DNA from: Treponema sp.
GTDB lineage: Bacteria > Spirochaetota > Spirochaetia > Treponematales > Treponemataceae
Length of the DNA stretch: 34,208 bases
Direction: 5' to 3'
Assembly (NCBI GenBank): GCA_016296655.1
Contig: JAEDIW010000031.1
Coordinates: forward strand, 1-34,208
Shown: one piece after another, positions 23,960-30,591 of the stretch
How positions within the stretch are numbered: position 1 is the stretch's first letter
How the letters are laid out: every line of letters starts with the position of its first letter
Position numbers and translations under genes: made by a program
The notes under the pieces: generated by a model
The model's database searches: none
Told to the model about the DNA's origin: nothing
The model's input: the letters and a program-made list of their open reading frames with translations, nothing else

Positions 23960-25318
23960 TTATACAAGCCCCTGAGCTGTCATAGCTTCTGCAACTTTTA
24001 CAAAGCCTGCAATGTTTGCGCCGGCAACGTAGTTTACCCAGTCACCTTCAACCTGCTCAAATCTTTTTGCAGTATTGTAGCAGTTGTCATGAATATTTTT
24101 CATGATGCCTTTAAGTTTAGCGTCAACTTCTTCTGCAGACCATGAAAGGCGTTCAGAGTTCTGAGACATTTCAAGTCCAGAAGTTGCAACACCACCAGCA
24201 TTAGAAGCTTTGCCTGGAGCATAAAGGATTTTTGCAGCCTGGAATTTTTCAATTGCTTCAAGGTCAGATGGCATATTTGCACCTTCTGCAACAAGCTTAC
24301 AGCCGTTAGCCAAAAGTTTTTCAGCATCAGCACCAAGAAGTTCATTCTGTGTTGCACATGGGAATGCACAGTCACATTTTACTTCCCAAACTTTTCCACC
24401 TTCAACATATTTTGCAGACGGGAACTGTTTTGCATATTCAGAAATGCGGCCACGCTTTACACCCTTAAGTTCCTTAACCCAGTCAAGTTTTTCCTGTGTA
24501 ATGCCGTCAGCATCGTAAATATATCCGTTTGAATCAGACAAAGTAACAACTTTTGCACCAAGCTGAAGAAGTTTCTGTGCTGCATAAGTTGCAACGTTAC
24601 CAGAACCAGAAACAACACATGTTTTTCCTGCAAAAGTATCACCTTTTACAGCAAGCATTTCCTGTGCAAAGTAGATGAGGCCGTAGCCTGTAGCTTCTGT
24701 ACGGATTAAAGAACCACCAAATGAAAGTCCCTTACCTGTCAAAACTCCAGTATATTCGTCGCGGATTCTCTTGTACTGACCAAAAAGGTAACCAATTTCG
24801 CGGCCACCAACGTTTTTGTCACCAGCAGGAACGTCAACGTCAGCACCAATATGGCGGTAAAGTTCTGTCATAAAAGACTGGCAGAAGCGCATAACTTCCT
24901 TGTCAGATTTTCCATGAGGATCAAAGTCAGAACCACCCTTACCACCGCCCATTGGCAAAGTTGTAAGGCTGTTTTTCAAAACCTGTTCAAAACCAAGGAA
25001 TTTAAGGACTGAAAGATTTACTTCTTTAGAAAAACGCAGTCCGCCTTTGTAAGGACCAATTGCAGAGTTGTACTGAACACGGAATCCACGGTTTACGTGA
25101 TAGTTTCCCTTATCGTCCATCCAAGGTACACGGAACATGATAACGCGTTCTGGTTCAACAAATCTCTCCAAAATTGCATTAGCTTCAAGTTCCGGCATCT
25201 TGTCCACAGCTGGCTCAAGAGTTGTAAGAACTTCCTGTACTGCCTGCAGGAATTCTGGCTGATCAGCATTTTTAGCCTGTACGTCAGCCCAAATACGCTT
25301 TACGTATTCATTTTTCAT
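23960..25318 (-). CDS. gdhA: Glutamate dehydrogenase, NADP-type
   Basis: A 452-residue enzyme that interconverts 2-oxoglutarate plus ammonia and glutamate. Substrate-binding segments are GPYKGGLRF (88-96) and PMGGGKGGSDFDP (122-134) with catalytic K127. D167 lies in VPAGDKNVGG, and the nucleotide-binding GSGNVA (238-243) is followed by SDSNGY (261-266). The length and the N-terminal extension match the E. coli GdhA-type hexameric, usually NADP-dependent, biosynthetic enzymes. ATG 25318 has a distant GGGG box (about 11 nt). It is a single gene with a good terminator, upstream of the TRAP operon. Confidence 0.96.
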   Translation of the reverse strand: MKNEYVKRIWADVQAKNADQPEFLQAVQEVLTTLEPAVDKMPELEANAILERFVEPERVIMFRVPWMDDKGNYHVNRGFRVQYNSAIGPYKGGLRFSKEVNLSVLKFLGFEQVLKNSLTTLPMGGGKGGSDFDPHGKSDKEVMRFCQSFMTELYRHIGADVDVPAGDKNVGGREIGYLFGQYKRIRDEYTGVLTGKGLSFGGSLIRTEATGYGLIYFAQEMLAVKGDTFAGKTCVVSGSGNVATYAAQKLLQLGAKVVTLSDSNGYIYDADGITQEKLDWVKELKGVKRGRISEYAKQFPSAKYVEGGKVWEVKCDCAFPCATQNELLGADAEKLLANGCKLVAEGANMPSDLEAIEKFQAAKILYAPGKASNAGGVATSGLEMSQNSERLSWSAEEVDAKLKGIMKNIHDNCYNTAKRFEQVEGDWVNYVAGANIAGFVKVAEAMTAQGLV

Positions 25319-25743
25319 AATAATGTACCCCTATTCCGACGCAGTTTCAAAACAAAACCTCATTTTTTTACCGCAATCGGCATTTTTATTTTATCAAAAA
25401 GGAGCATTTTATAAAAGCATAATTATCTATTTTCTTGCATATTTATGCAGAAATTTAATTTTTTTTAAATATTTTGAGCGGAACGTCTTGGGGCAACCGT
25501 CCTTGCGCAGTTCCGCTCCCGCTCCAGCCACAAGTGGCAGCCTTCGGCTCTGCTCCAGCACGGCGCAGGGGATTCGGCATACAGAACCTGTCCTTCTGCC
25601 ACCCAAAATTATGGAATCCGATGCAGCCTTATTGGAATATGTGGAGTGGATTGAGGGAATAAAAAAATCGCGTCCCCAAAAATGATTTTCAGTTCAGTGA
25701 ACGCGACTCGTTTTTCATCAATGACTTTCGGCTGAACTACTTG
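25319..25743. other. Spacer upstream of gdhA with GC-rich element
   Basis: 425 bp without a supported gene. The AT-rich left part carries the presumed gdhA promoter, but I cannot pick one -35/-10 pair. A GC-rich patch (25476-25620) opens with a long hairpin, GAGCGGAAC (25476-25484) with GTTCCGCTC (25510-25518), followed by several short GC stems. The right end holds the terminator at 25661-25706. Confidence 0.55.
25661..25706 (-). terminator. Terminator downstream of the EamA gene region
   Basis: On the minus strand TCGCGT (25701-25706) pairs with ACGCGA (25668-25673) across a 27-nt loop, followed by seven T residues. The loop is long, so the structure is weaker than others in the window. 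Confidence 0.6.
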
Positions 25744-25946
25744 TCATTCAATGCTTTCATTAACCATGATAGCGACTTTTGTCAAAAACACAAAACTCAT
25801 CTGGTCTTCCACGCTGATTCCAGAAAACCTCGTTTTTTTTAGCAGTTCGATTTCCAGCTGTTTCTGTTCTTCTGTCTCCAGTTTTCCGTCGATGAAAAGC
25901 AGGAGCCATTCGTTCAGCGAGCCTGGTGAAATGTAGTAATTTACGG
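25744..25946 (-). pseudogene. Possible gene remnant downstream of the EamA gene
   Basis: On the minus strand, after the EamA stop codon, one frame reads protein-like sequence to a stop at 25744: YYISPGSLNEWLLLFIDGK, then LETEEQKQLEIELLKK, and ending KVAIMVNESIE. The acidic helix-like composition and matching codon style look like the C-terminus of a real protein. The frame has no ATG, GTG or TTG until near its end, and the sequence upstream is EamA coding in another frame. It is probably a truncated remnant. The family is not recognised. Confidence 0.35.
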
Positions 25947-26825
25947 CTATCTCTGCCTGTTTTGAATGTACGAGCGCATCGCAATTGAGCCAAGAATAAT
26001 CAGGCCGCCAGTAACAGCCTGCATAGACGGTACTTCATGCACAAACAGCATTACCCAAACTGGGTTCATAAGAGGCTCAATCATTGAAATAAGCATTGCC
26101 GTCAGGGCACTTTCACCTGTAATTCCAATGGAATAAAGCATAGACGGAACAGCCATCTGAAATATTCCAAGTGCCAGAAGGCAGGCAATGCCGGAAGAAG
26201 CATTGTGCATCGGCTGCATGAAAAAAAATGGCAGAGCTACTACACCTGTCAGCAAATGCGACAGAACAAAAGAGTCGGCAGGATTTGCATCTTTTTGCCG
26301 GCGCATAAAAATTGACATAAGTGCCATTGTAAAGCCTGAGCAAACCGCAAGTAGATTGCCTGTAAGGCTTCCACCTCCAAGCTCTTCGGCAAAAAACAGC
26401 AGCATACCTGCAAAAACTCCTGCAAGTGCCAGAAAATCCGATTTTCTGTTTTTTTCACCAAGCAAGGCAGGCCCCAAAAGAATTATCCATATCGGGTTTG
26501 TATATTGCAGCAAAACGGCATTTGCTGCAGCTGTCATCTTTGTAGCCGTAACAAAAAGAATCATTGTCAAAGAATAACAGACAGCCCCGGCCCATAAATT
26601 TACAGTTGCATTTCTGTCTATTTTCCGACTATTTTTCTGTGCAATGTAAAAAACAGGCTTGTGGTGCAGGAAAAGCATCATAAAAGCTGCTGCAATTACA
26701 CTACGGCCACCTGTGATTGCAAGAGGATTCCAATCTATAGATTTTATCAGGATTCCGCCGCTACTCCATAAAACAGCACAAACTACAAGGGCAGCAACAG
26801 GATTAAGCGATTTTTTCAAATACAT
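25947..26825 (-). CDS. EamA/DMT family permease
   Basis: A multi-pass membrane protein of about 292 residues, ten helices arranged as two EamA repeats. Typical segments are LWSSGGILIKSIDWNPLAIT in helix 1-2, NAVLLQYTNPIWIILLGPALLGE ending the first half, and ALTAMLISMIEPLMNPVWVM in the second. The substrate is unknown, as family members export amino acids or nucleotide sugars. The start is uncertain. ATG 26825 fits the family N-terminus but has no ribosome site. GTG 26909 would add 28 residues read through a repeat element, and a promoter lies exactly 6 nt before it. It is divergent from the ABC-F gene. Confidence 0.85.
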   Translation of the reverse strand: MYLKKSLNPVAALVVCAVLWSSGGILIKSIDWNPLAITGGRSVIAAAFMMLFLHHKPVFYIAQKNSRKIDRNATVNLWAGAVCYSLTMILFVTATKMTAAANAVLLQYTNPIWIILLGPALLGEKNRKSDFLALAGVFAGMLLFFAEELGGGSLTGNLLAVCSGFTMALMSIFMRRQKDANPADSFVLSHLLTGVVALPFFFMQPMHNASSGIACLLALGIFQMAVPSMLYSIGITGESALTAMLISMIEPLMNPVWVMLFVHEVPSMQAVTGGLIILGSIAMRSYIQNRQR

Positions 26826-26828
26826 CGA

Positions 26829-26892
26829 GTCAAGGCAAGCTTCGTTCAAGGCCTTAACTTCGTCGTTTTTAAGGTTTGTATTAAAACTTAAA
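26829..26892 (+). repeat. 64-bp two-hairpin element, copy 2
   Basis: Same layout and length as 14931-14994, with about 51 of 64 bases identical. Hairpin 1 is GTCAAGGC (26829-26836) with GCCTTAAC (26851-26858). Hairpin 2 is TTTAAGGTTT (26868-26877) with AAAACTTAAA (26883-26892) around the same GTATT loop. It ends 4 bp before ATG 26825 of the EamA gene on the opposite strand, and lies inside the reading frame if GTG 26909 is used. Confidence 0.75.
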
Positions 26893-26915
26893 TTAAAAAT
26901 CTTTTTCACAAAAAA

Positions 26916-26944
26916 AGTCTACTTTTTTGCAAAAAAGATTGCAA
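26916..26944 (-). promoter_or_regulatory. Promoter of the EamA gene
   Basis: On the minus strand there is a -35 TTGCAA (26939-26944), a 17-nt spacer and a -10 TAGACT (26916-26921). Transcription would begin at or next to GTG 26909. Confidence 0.6.
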
Positions 26945-27010
26945 GAAACCCCATGAATATTCATAAAAGTTCTGAGTAAAAATTCTCTACTACAAGCAGA
27001 AGTTTTTTAT

Positions 27011-27016
27011 TATACT
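27011..27016 (+). promoter_or_regulatory. -10 box of the ABC-F gene
   Basis: TATACT lies 7 nt before ATG 27024, so transcription is predicted to start at the start codon. No -35 match and no Shine-Dalgarno are visible. Confidence 0.5.
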
Positions 27017-27023
27017 AATCTGC

Positions 27024-28961
27024 ATGAATCTTCTTTCTATTAATAAACTGGCAAAAATCGGGCGGGAAAAACCGCTTTTTACGGACGTTACATTCGGACT
27101 GAACGAAGGCGACAAAGCAGCCCTTGTAGGTCGCAACGGAACAGGAAAATCAACGCTTTTAAATTGCATTGCAGGAGTCCTGACGCCAGACGACGGAAAT
27201 GTTGTATTCAACAGAAGCTGCAAGGTTTCTTTTTTACCGCAGACACCGGCATTTTGCCCTGATGACACAATCCGCTCCCACATTTTTAAAAGCGACAGCC
27301 CAAAACTTGCAGTTATCAGGGAATATGAAGAAATCTGCACAAAACTTGGTACAGGCAGCGGAAAAAATGCAGTCATTCAGGCTCAGTTTGAAAAACTTAA
27401 CCGCCAGATGGAAGAAGGGGATTTGTGGAATTACGAATCTCAAATTTCTTCTATATTAACAACACTTGGCATTACCGACATGAACCGCAGGATGTCACAA
27501 CTTTCAGGTGGAATGATAAAAAAAGTTGCCTTAGCCCAGGTTTTAGTCGAAGATTCAAAACTTCTGCTATTGGACGAACCGACAAACCATCTGGACATAA
27601 CGACAATCACCTGGCTTCAGGAATACCTGAAAAACACGGACAGAAGCGTTCTGATGGTTACTCATGACCGCTACTTTTTGGACAATGTCTGTAACAATAT
27701 CTATGAGCTTGCAAGGGCAAGGGTAAAACTCTACCAGGGCAACTACTCAACTTATCTTGAAAAAAAACAGATTGAAGCAGAAATTGAAGAAAATACTGAC
27801 CGCCGCATTGAATCTGTTCTCAGAGTAGAAAGGGACTGGCTTTTACGTGGACCTTGCGCCAGAGGAACCAAGGCCAAGGCAAGAATTCAGCGCGACATGC
27901 AGCTGATAAACCGTGAAAAATTTGCAAAAGACAAAGGATTTGCCTTTGAAGTTGCAGGCCGCAGGCTTGGCGGGAAAATTCTTGAGCTGAACAAGGTCTG
28001 CAAAAATTTTCCAAAAGGATTTGCTGGCTCAAAAGACGGAAAAACCTCGCCAGTTTTAAAAGATTTTTCATATATTTTTAGCAAAGGGCAGAAAATCGGC
28101 ATTTTCGGAGATAACGGAACAGGAAAATCAACCTTACTCAACTTGATTACAGGAAAAATCCAGCCGGACAGCGGAACTATTGTAAAAGGTGAAAATACGG
28201 TTTTCGGCTATTATGAACAGAATCCAGTATTTAAAGACACAAGTCTGACTGCACTGGAATATATAAAGGAAGCTGCAGAATTTATTTCCATGAACAACGG
28301 AAAAAAACTGAGTGCAGCTCAATTCCTTGAAGAATTCGGTTTTGAAGGGAAAATTCAACATTCACCGCTTGCTTCGCTCAGTGGAGGTGAAAAAAAACGG
28401 CTTCTTCTTGTCAGGCTTTTAATCAGCAACCCGAATTTTCTGATTCTGGATGAACCGACAAATGATTTTGACATTTTTACAATGAATATTCTGGAACAGT
28501 TTCTGGCCGGCTACAAAGGCTGTCTGCTTGTCATCAGTCATGACCGTTATTTTATGGACAAAGTTGCCGACACGCTTTTTATTCTGGAAAATGATGGCTG
28601 CGTTTCTGGATTTGCAGGAAAATGTTCTGAATATCTTGAATATCGGGATGAAAAACGGAAAGAAGAAATTCTTCAGAAGCAGGCAAAACAGGCAGAAAAG
28701 CAGAAAGAAGAACTGAAGGACAGGCCGACCGAAAGTGAGCAGGACTCTGCAAAGCCCAAAAAACTTTCTTTCAAGGAGCAGAAGGAATTTGAACAGCTTG
28801 AAAAAGACATTGAAACTCTTGAAAACCGCAAAGCTGAACTGGAACAACTGATGTCTGGCGGGGAAACTGATTTTTCAAAAATTGGAGAAATCAGCAAAGA
28901 ATATCAGGAAATTTCCATCCAACTGGAAGAAAAATATAAACGCTGGGAAGAACTGGCTTAA
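27024..28961 (+). CDS. ABC-F family ATPase, Uup-like
   Basis: A soluble 645-residue protein with two ABC ATPase domains and no membrane segment. The first has Walker A GRNGTGKST (36-44), signature LSGGM (160-164) and DEPTNHLD (184-191). The second has GDNGTGKST (362-370), LSGGEKKR, and DEPTNDFD. A linker arm at about 242-305 includes RGPCARGTKAKARIQR. The last 90 residues form a charged coiled coil, as in Uup. ABC-F proteins act on ribosomes; Uup also binds DNA and affects transposon excision in E. coli. It is probably co-transcribed with the YeiH-type permease 19 nt downstream. A leaderless start is likely. Confidence 0.92.
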   Translation: MNLLSINKLAKIGREKPLFTDVTFGLNEGDKAALVGRNGTGKSTLLNCIAGVLTPDDGNVVFNRSCKVSFLPQTPAFCPDDTIRSHIFKSDSPKLAVIREYEEICTKLGTGSGKNAVIQAQFEKLNRQMEEGDLWNYESQISSILTTLGITDMNRRMSQLSGGMIKKVALAQVLVEDSKLLLLDEPTNHLDITTITWLQEYLKNTDRSVLMVTHDRYFLDNVCNNIYELARARVKLYQGNYSTYLEKKQIEAEIEENTDRRIESVLRVERDWLLRGPCARGTKAKARIQRDMQLINREKFAKDKGFAFEVAGRRLGGKILELNKVCKNFPKGFAGSKDGKTSPVLKDFSYIFSKGQKIGIFGDNGTGKSTLLNLITGKIQPDSGTIVKGENTVFGYYEQNPVFKDTSLTALEYIKEAAEFISMNNGKKLSAAQFLEEFGFEGKIQHSPLASLSGGEKKRLLLVRLLISNPNFLILDEPTNDFDIFTMNILEQFLAGYKGCLLVISHDRYFMDKVADTLFILENDGCVSGFAGKCSEYLEYRDEKRKEEILQKQAKQAEKQKEELKDRPTESEQDSAKPKKLSFKEQKEFEQLEKDIETLENRKAELEQLMSGGETDFSKIGEISKEYQEISIQLEEKYKRWEELA

Positions 28962-28980
28962 TTTTTTAAGTGAGGTATTT

Positions 28981-30009
28981 ATGGATTTTGTAAAAAAAGG
29001 TTTTCCAGGCATCGTAGTCTGTCTGCTGATTGCATTTCCGTCATGGTTTTTAGGAAAACTATTTCCTGTAATCGGCGGACCGATTTTTGGAATTCTTATA
29101 GGAATGACTGTTACCTTGTTCATAAAGGACAAGGCAAAATTAAAGGATGGCATAGCCTTTGCTTCCAAAAAAGTTCTGCAATGGGCTGTAATACTGCTGG
29201 GATTCGGTATGAATTTAAGCGTTATCCTTGAAACAGGCAGGCAGTCGCTGCCTATCATCATCTGTACAATCAGCATTTCGCTGATTATTGCTTTTTTTGT
29301 TTCAAAGCTGCTTGCCATTCAGGGAAAAACAGCTGTACTTATTGGAGTTGGCTCTTCTATTTGCGGAGGAAGTGCAGTTGCTGCGGCTGCACCTGTAATA
29401 CAAGCCAGTGATGAAGAAGTTGCACAGTCAATTTCCGTAATTTTTTTCTTTAATGTGCTTGCAGCCCTGATTTTTCCGTCTTTGGGAAAAATAATCGGAT
29501 TTGACACAACAAGCGGAACAGCTTTTGGAATTTTTGCAGGAACTGCTGTAAATGACACGTCTTCTGTTACTGCAGCAGCTTCAACATGGGATTCTCTTTT
29601 TAATCTTGGAAGTCAGACTTTGGATAAGGCTGTTACTGTAAAATTAACCAGAACTCTTGCTATAATCCCCATTACGCTGGTGCTTGCTTTCCTGCAGGCA
29701 AAAAATGCAGACGGTGGTAAAAGTGCCTTCAGCTTCAAACGTTCTTTTCCAATGTTTATCCTGTATTTTGTTCTTGCTTCGGTAATAACCACGGTGTGCA
29801 TTCATTTTGGAGTTTCTGCAAAAGCATTTACTCCTCTGAAAACCTTGAGCAAATTTTTTATTGTTCTTGCAATGTCTGCAATCGGCATGAACACGGACAT
29901 TGTAAAACTTGTAAAAAACGGTGGTAAACCGATTCTTTTGGGATTCTGCTGCTGGGCAGGAATTGCGGCGGTAAGCCTTGTAATGCAGCATGCTATGCAT
30001 TTATGGTAG
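28981..30009 (+). CDS. YeiH family permease (UPF0324, putative sulfate exporter)
   Basis: A 342-residue inner-membrane protein with about ten helices. Family segments are WAVILLGFGMNLSVILETG, GVGSSICGGSAVAAAAPVI, and GTAVNDTSSVTAAA. The family is annotated as putative sulfate exporters, largely by association; the real substrate is unsettled. ATG 28981 has GAGGT 5 nt upstream, while the longer frame from 28882 overlaps the Uup coding sequence and is rejected. It follows the ABC-F gene by 19 nt. The tandem hairpin array at 30010 begins right after its stop codon, so that array would be its 3' UTR. Confidence 0.88.
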   Translation: MDFVKKGFPGIVVCLLIAFPSWFLGKLFPVIGGPIFGILIGMTVTLFIKDKAKLKDGIAFASKKVLQWAVILLGFGMNLSVILETGRQSLPIIICTISISLIIAFFVSKLLAIQGKTAVLIGVGSSICGGSAVAAAAPVIQASDEEVAQSISVIFFFNVLAALIFPSLGKIIGFDTTSGTAFGIFAGTAVNDTSSVTAAASTWDSLFNLGSQTLDKAVTVKLTRTLAIIPITLVLAFLQAKNADGGKSAFSFKRSFPMFILYFVLASVITTVCIHFGVSAKAFTPLKTLSKFFIVLAMSAIGMNTDIVKLVKNGGKPILLGFCCWAGIAAVSLVMQHAMHLW

Positions 30010-30024
30010 CACGGCTTGCCTGAG

Positions 30025-30235
30025 GGCTTGCCTGCGGCAAGGATAAGGGTTTGGACTTACGTCCAAACCTAGTGAGTTTGCTTAGGCAAACTCATTATTT
30101 ACTGTGCGCTAAAGCGCACGGCTTGCCTGCGGCAAGGATAAGGGTTTGGACTTACGTCCAAACCTGGTGAGTTTGCTTAGGCAAACTCATTATTTACTGT
30201 GCGCCAAAGCGCACGGCTTGCCTGCGGCAAGGATA
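30025..30235 (+). repeat. 95-bp tandem repeat, four hairpins per unit
   Basis: Units run 30025-30119 and 30120-30214, with the first 21 bp of a third at 30215-30235. A truncated copy of the unit start precedes them at 30009-30022. Each unit contains CTTGCC/GGCAAG (loop TGC), GGTTTGGAC/GTCCAAACC (loop TTAC), TGAGTTTGC/GCAAACTCA (loop TTAG) and GTGCGC/GCGCAC (loop TAAA or CAAA). The two full units differ only at 30071/30166 (A/G, linker) and 30110/30205 (T/C, loop). Confidence 0.95.
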
Positions 30236-30333
30236 GAAGCCCCTGCAAAGCAGTCCACTGGAGCGAGGGAACGTAGTGACCGAGTGAAGCGGATGGAGCG
30301 AAAGCGGAAGGGCGGATAGCCTGGTTTTTGCAT
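30231..30333 (+). repeat. GC-rich dispersed intergenic element, plus copy
   Basis: It starts with GGATAGAAG and ends with CGGATAGCCTGGTTTTTGCA plus T, the same boundary words as the inverted copy at 3-83. The interior is purine-rich, with repeated GAGCGA/GAAGCGGA words. It is fused to the end of the 95-bp tandem array through the shared word GCGGCAAGGATA. Confidence 0.65.
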
Positions 30334-30362
30334 TGCGTAACGAAAGTGAAGCAATGCAAAAA
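30325..30362. other. 12-bp perfect hairpin
   Basis: TTTTTGCATTGC (30325-30336) pairs with GCAATGCAAAAA (30351-30362) around a 14-nt loop. It overlaps the right end of the GC-rich element. It lies 48 bp beyond the 3' end of tRNA-Ala and could end transcripts from either side, though neither strand has a T tract after the stem. Confidence 0.6.
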
Positions 30363-30410
30363 GCCGCCCAAAAATAAAAAAAGTATTAGAAGATTAAAAA
30401 TGAAGGATTT

Positions 30411-30484
30411 TGGAGCTGATCGGACTTGAACCGACTACCTCTACAATGCCATTGTAGCGCTCTAGCCAGGTGAGCTACAGCCCC
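30411..30484 (-). tRNA. tRNA-Ala (anticodon GGC)
   Basis: On the minus strand, acceptor arms GGGGCTG (30478-30484) and CAGCTCC (30412-30418) pair with one G-U. The D arm has GCTC...GAGC, the anticodon stem CTACA/TGTAG holds the loop ATGGCAT giving anticodon GGC (reads GCC), and the T arm contains GTTCAAGTC. CCA is not encoded. An extended -10, TGC-TAAAAT, lies at 30495-30503 on the minus strand. Confidence 0.95.
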
Positions 30485-30579
30485 ATATAAAAATATTTTA
30501 GCATATTGCAAAAAAAAAATCGAGTAGTTTCAAATATTTTCAACTACTTTTCTACATTCCATATAAAAAATAATTCTGC

Positions 30580-30585
30580 TATACT
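30580..30585 (+). promoter_or_regulatory. Extended -10 of the flavoprotein gene
   Basis: TGC-TATACT ends 6 nt before ATG 30592, placing the transcription start at the start codon. No -35 match or Shine-Dalgarno is visible. Confidence 0.55.
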
Positions 30586-30591
30586 CTGCGC

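Larger units (their letters stand above)
30010..30410. other. Repeat-dense spacer between YeiH gene and tRNA-Ala
   Basis: 401 bp without a gene. In order, it contains a partial and two full copies of a 95-bp hairpin unit, a 21-bp start of a third, a GC-rich element (30231-30333), and a large hairpin (30325-30362). It ends with an AT-rich stretch before the tRNA 3' end. A 64-codon frame on the minus strand lies wholly within these repeats and is not considered a gene. Confidence 0.8.

Noticed and set aside
25474..25685. Plus-strand frames of 62 and 120 codons near 25323-25685
   Set aside because: They read through a GC-rich hairpin element and the promoter region of gdhA; no ribosome site or family resemblance.
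30025..30235. CRISPR array
   Set aside because: The tandem units are adjacent, with no variable spacers, and there are no cas genes in the window.
30177..30371. 64-codon minus-strand frame in the repeat region
   Set aside because: Composed entirely of the tandem and dispersed repeats.
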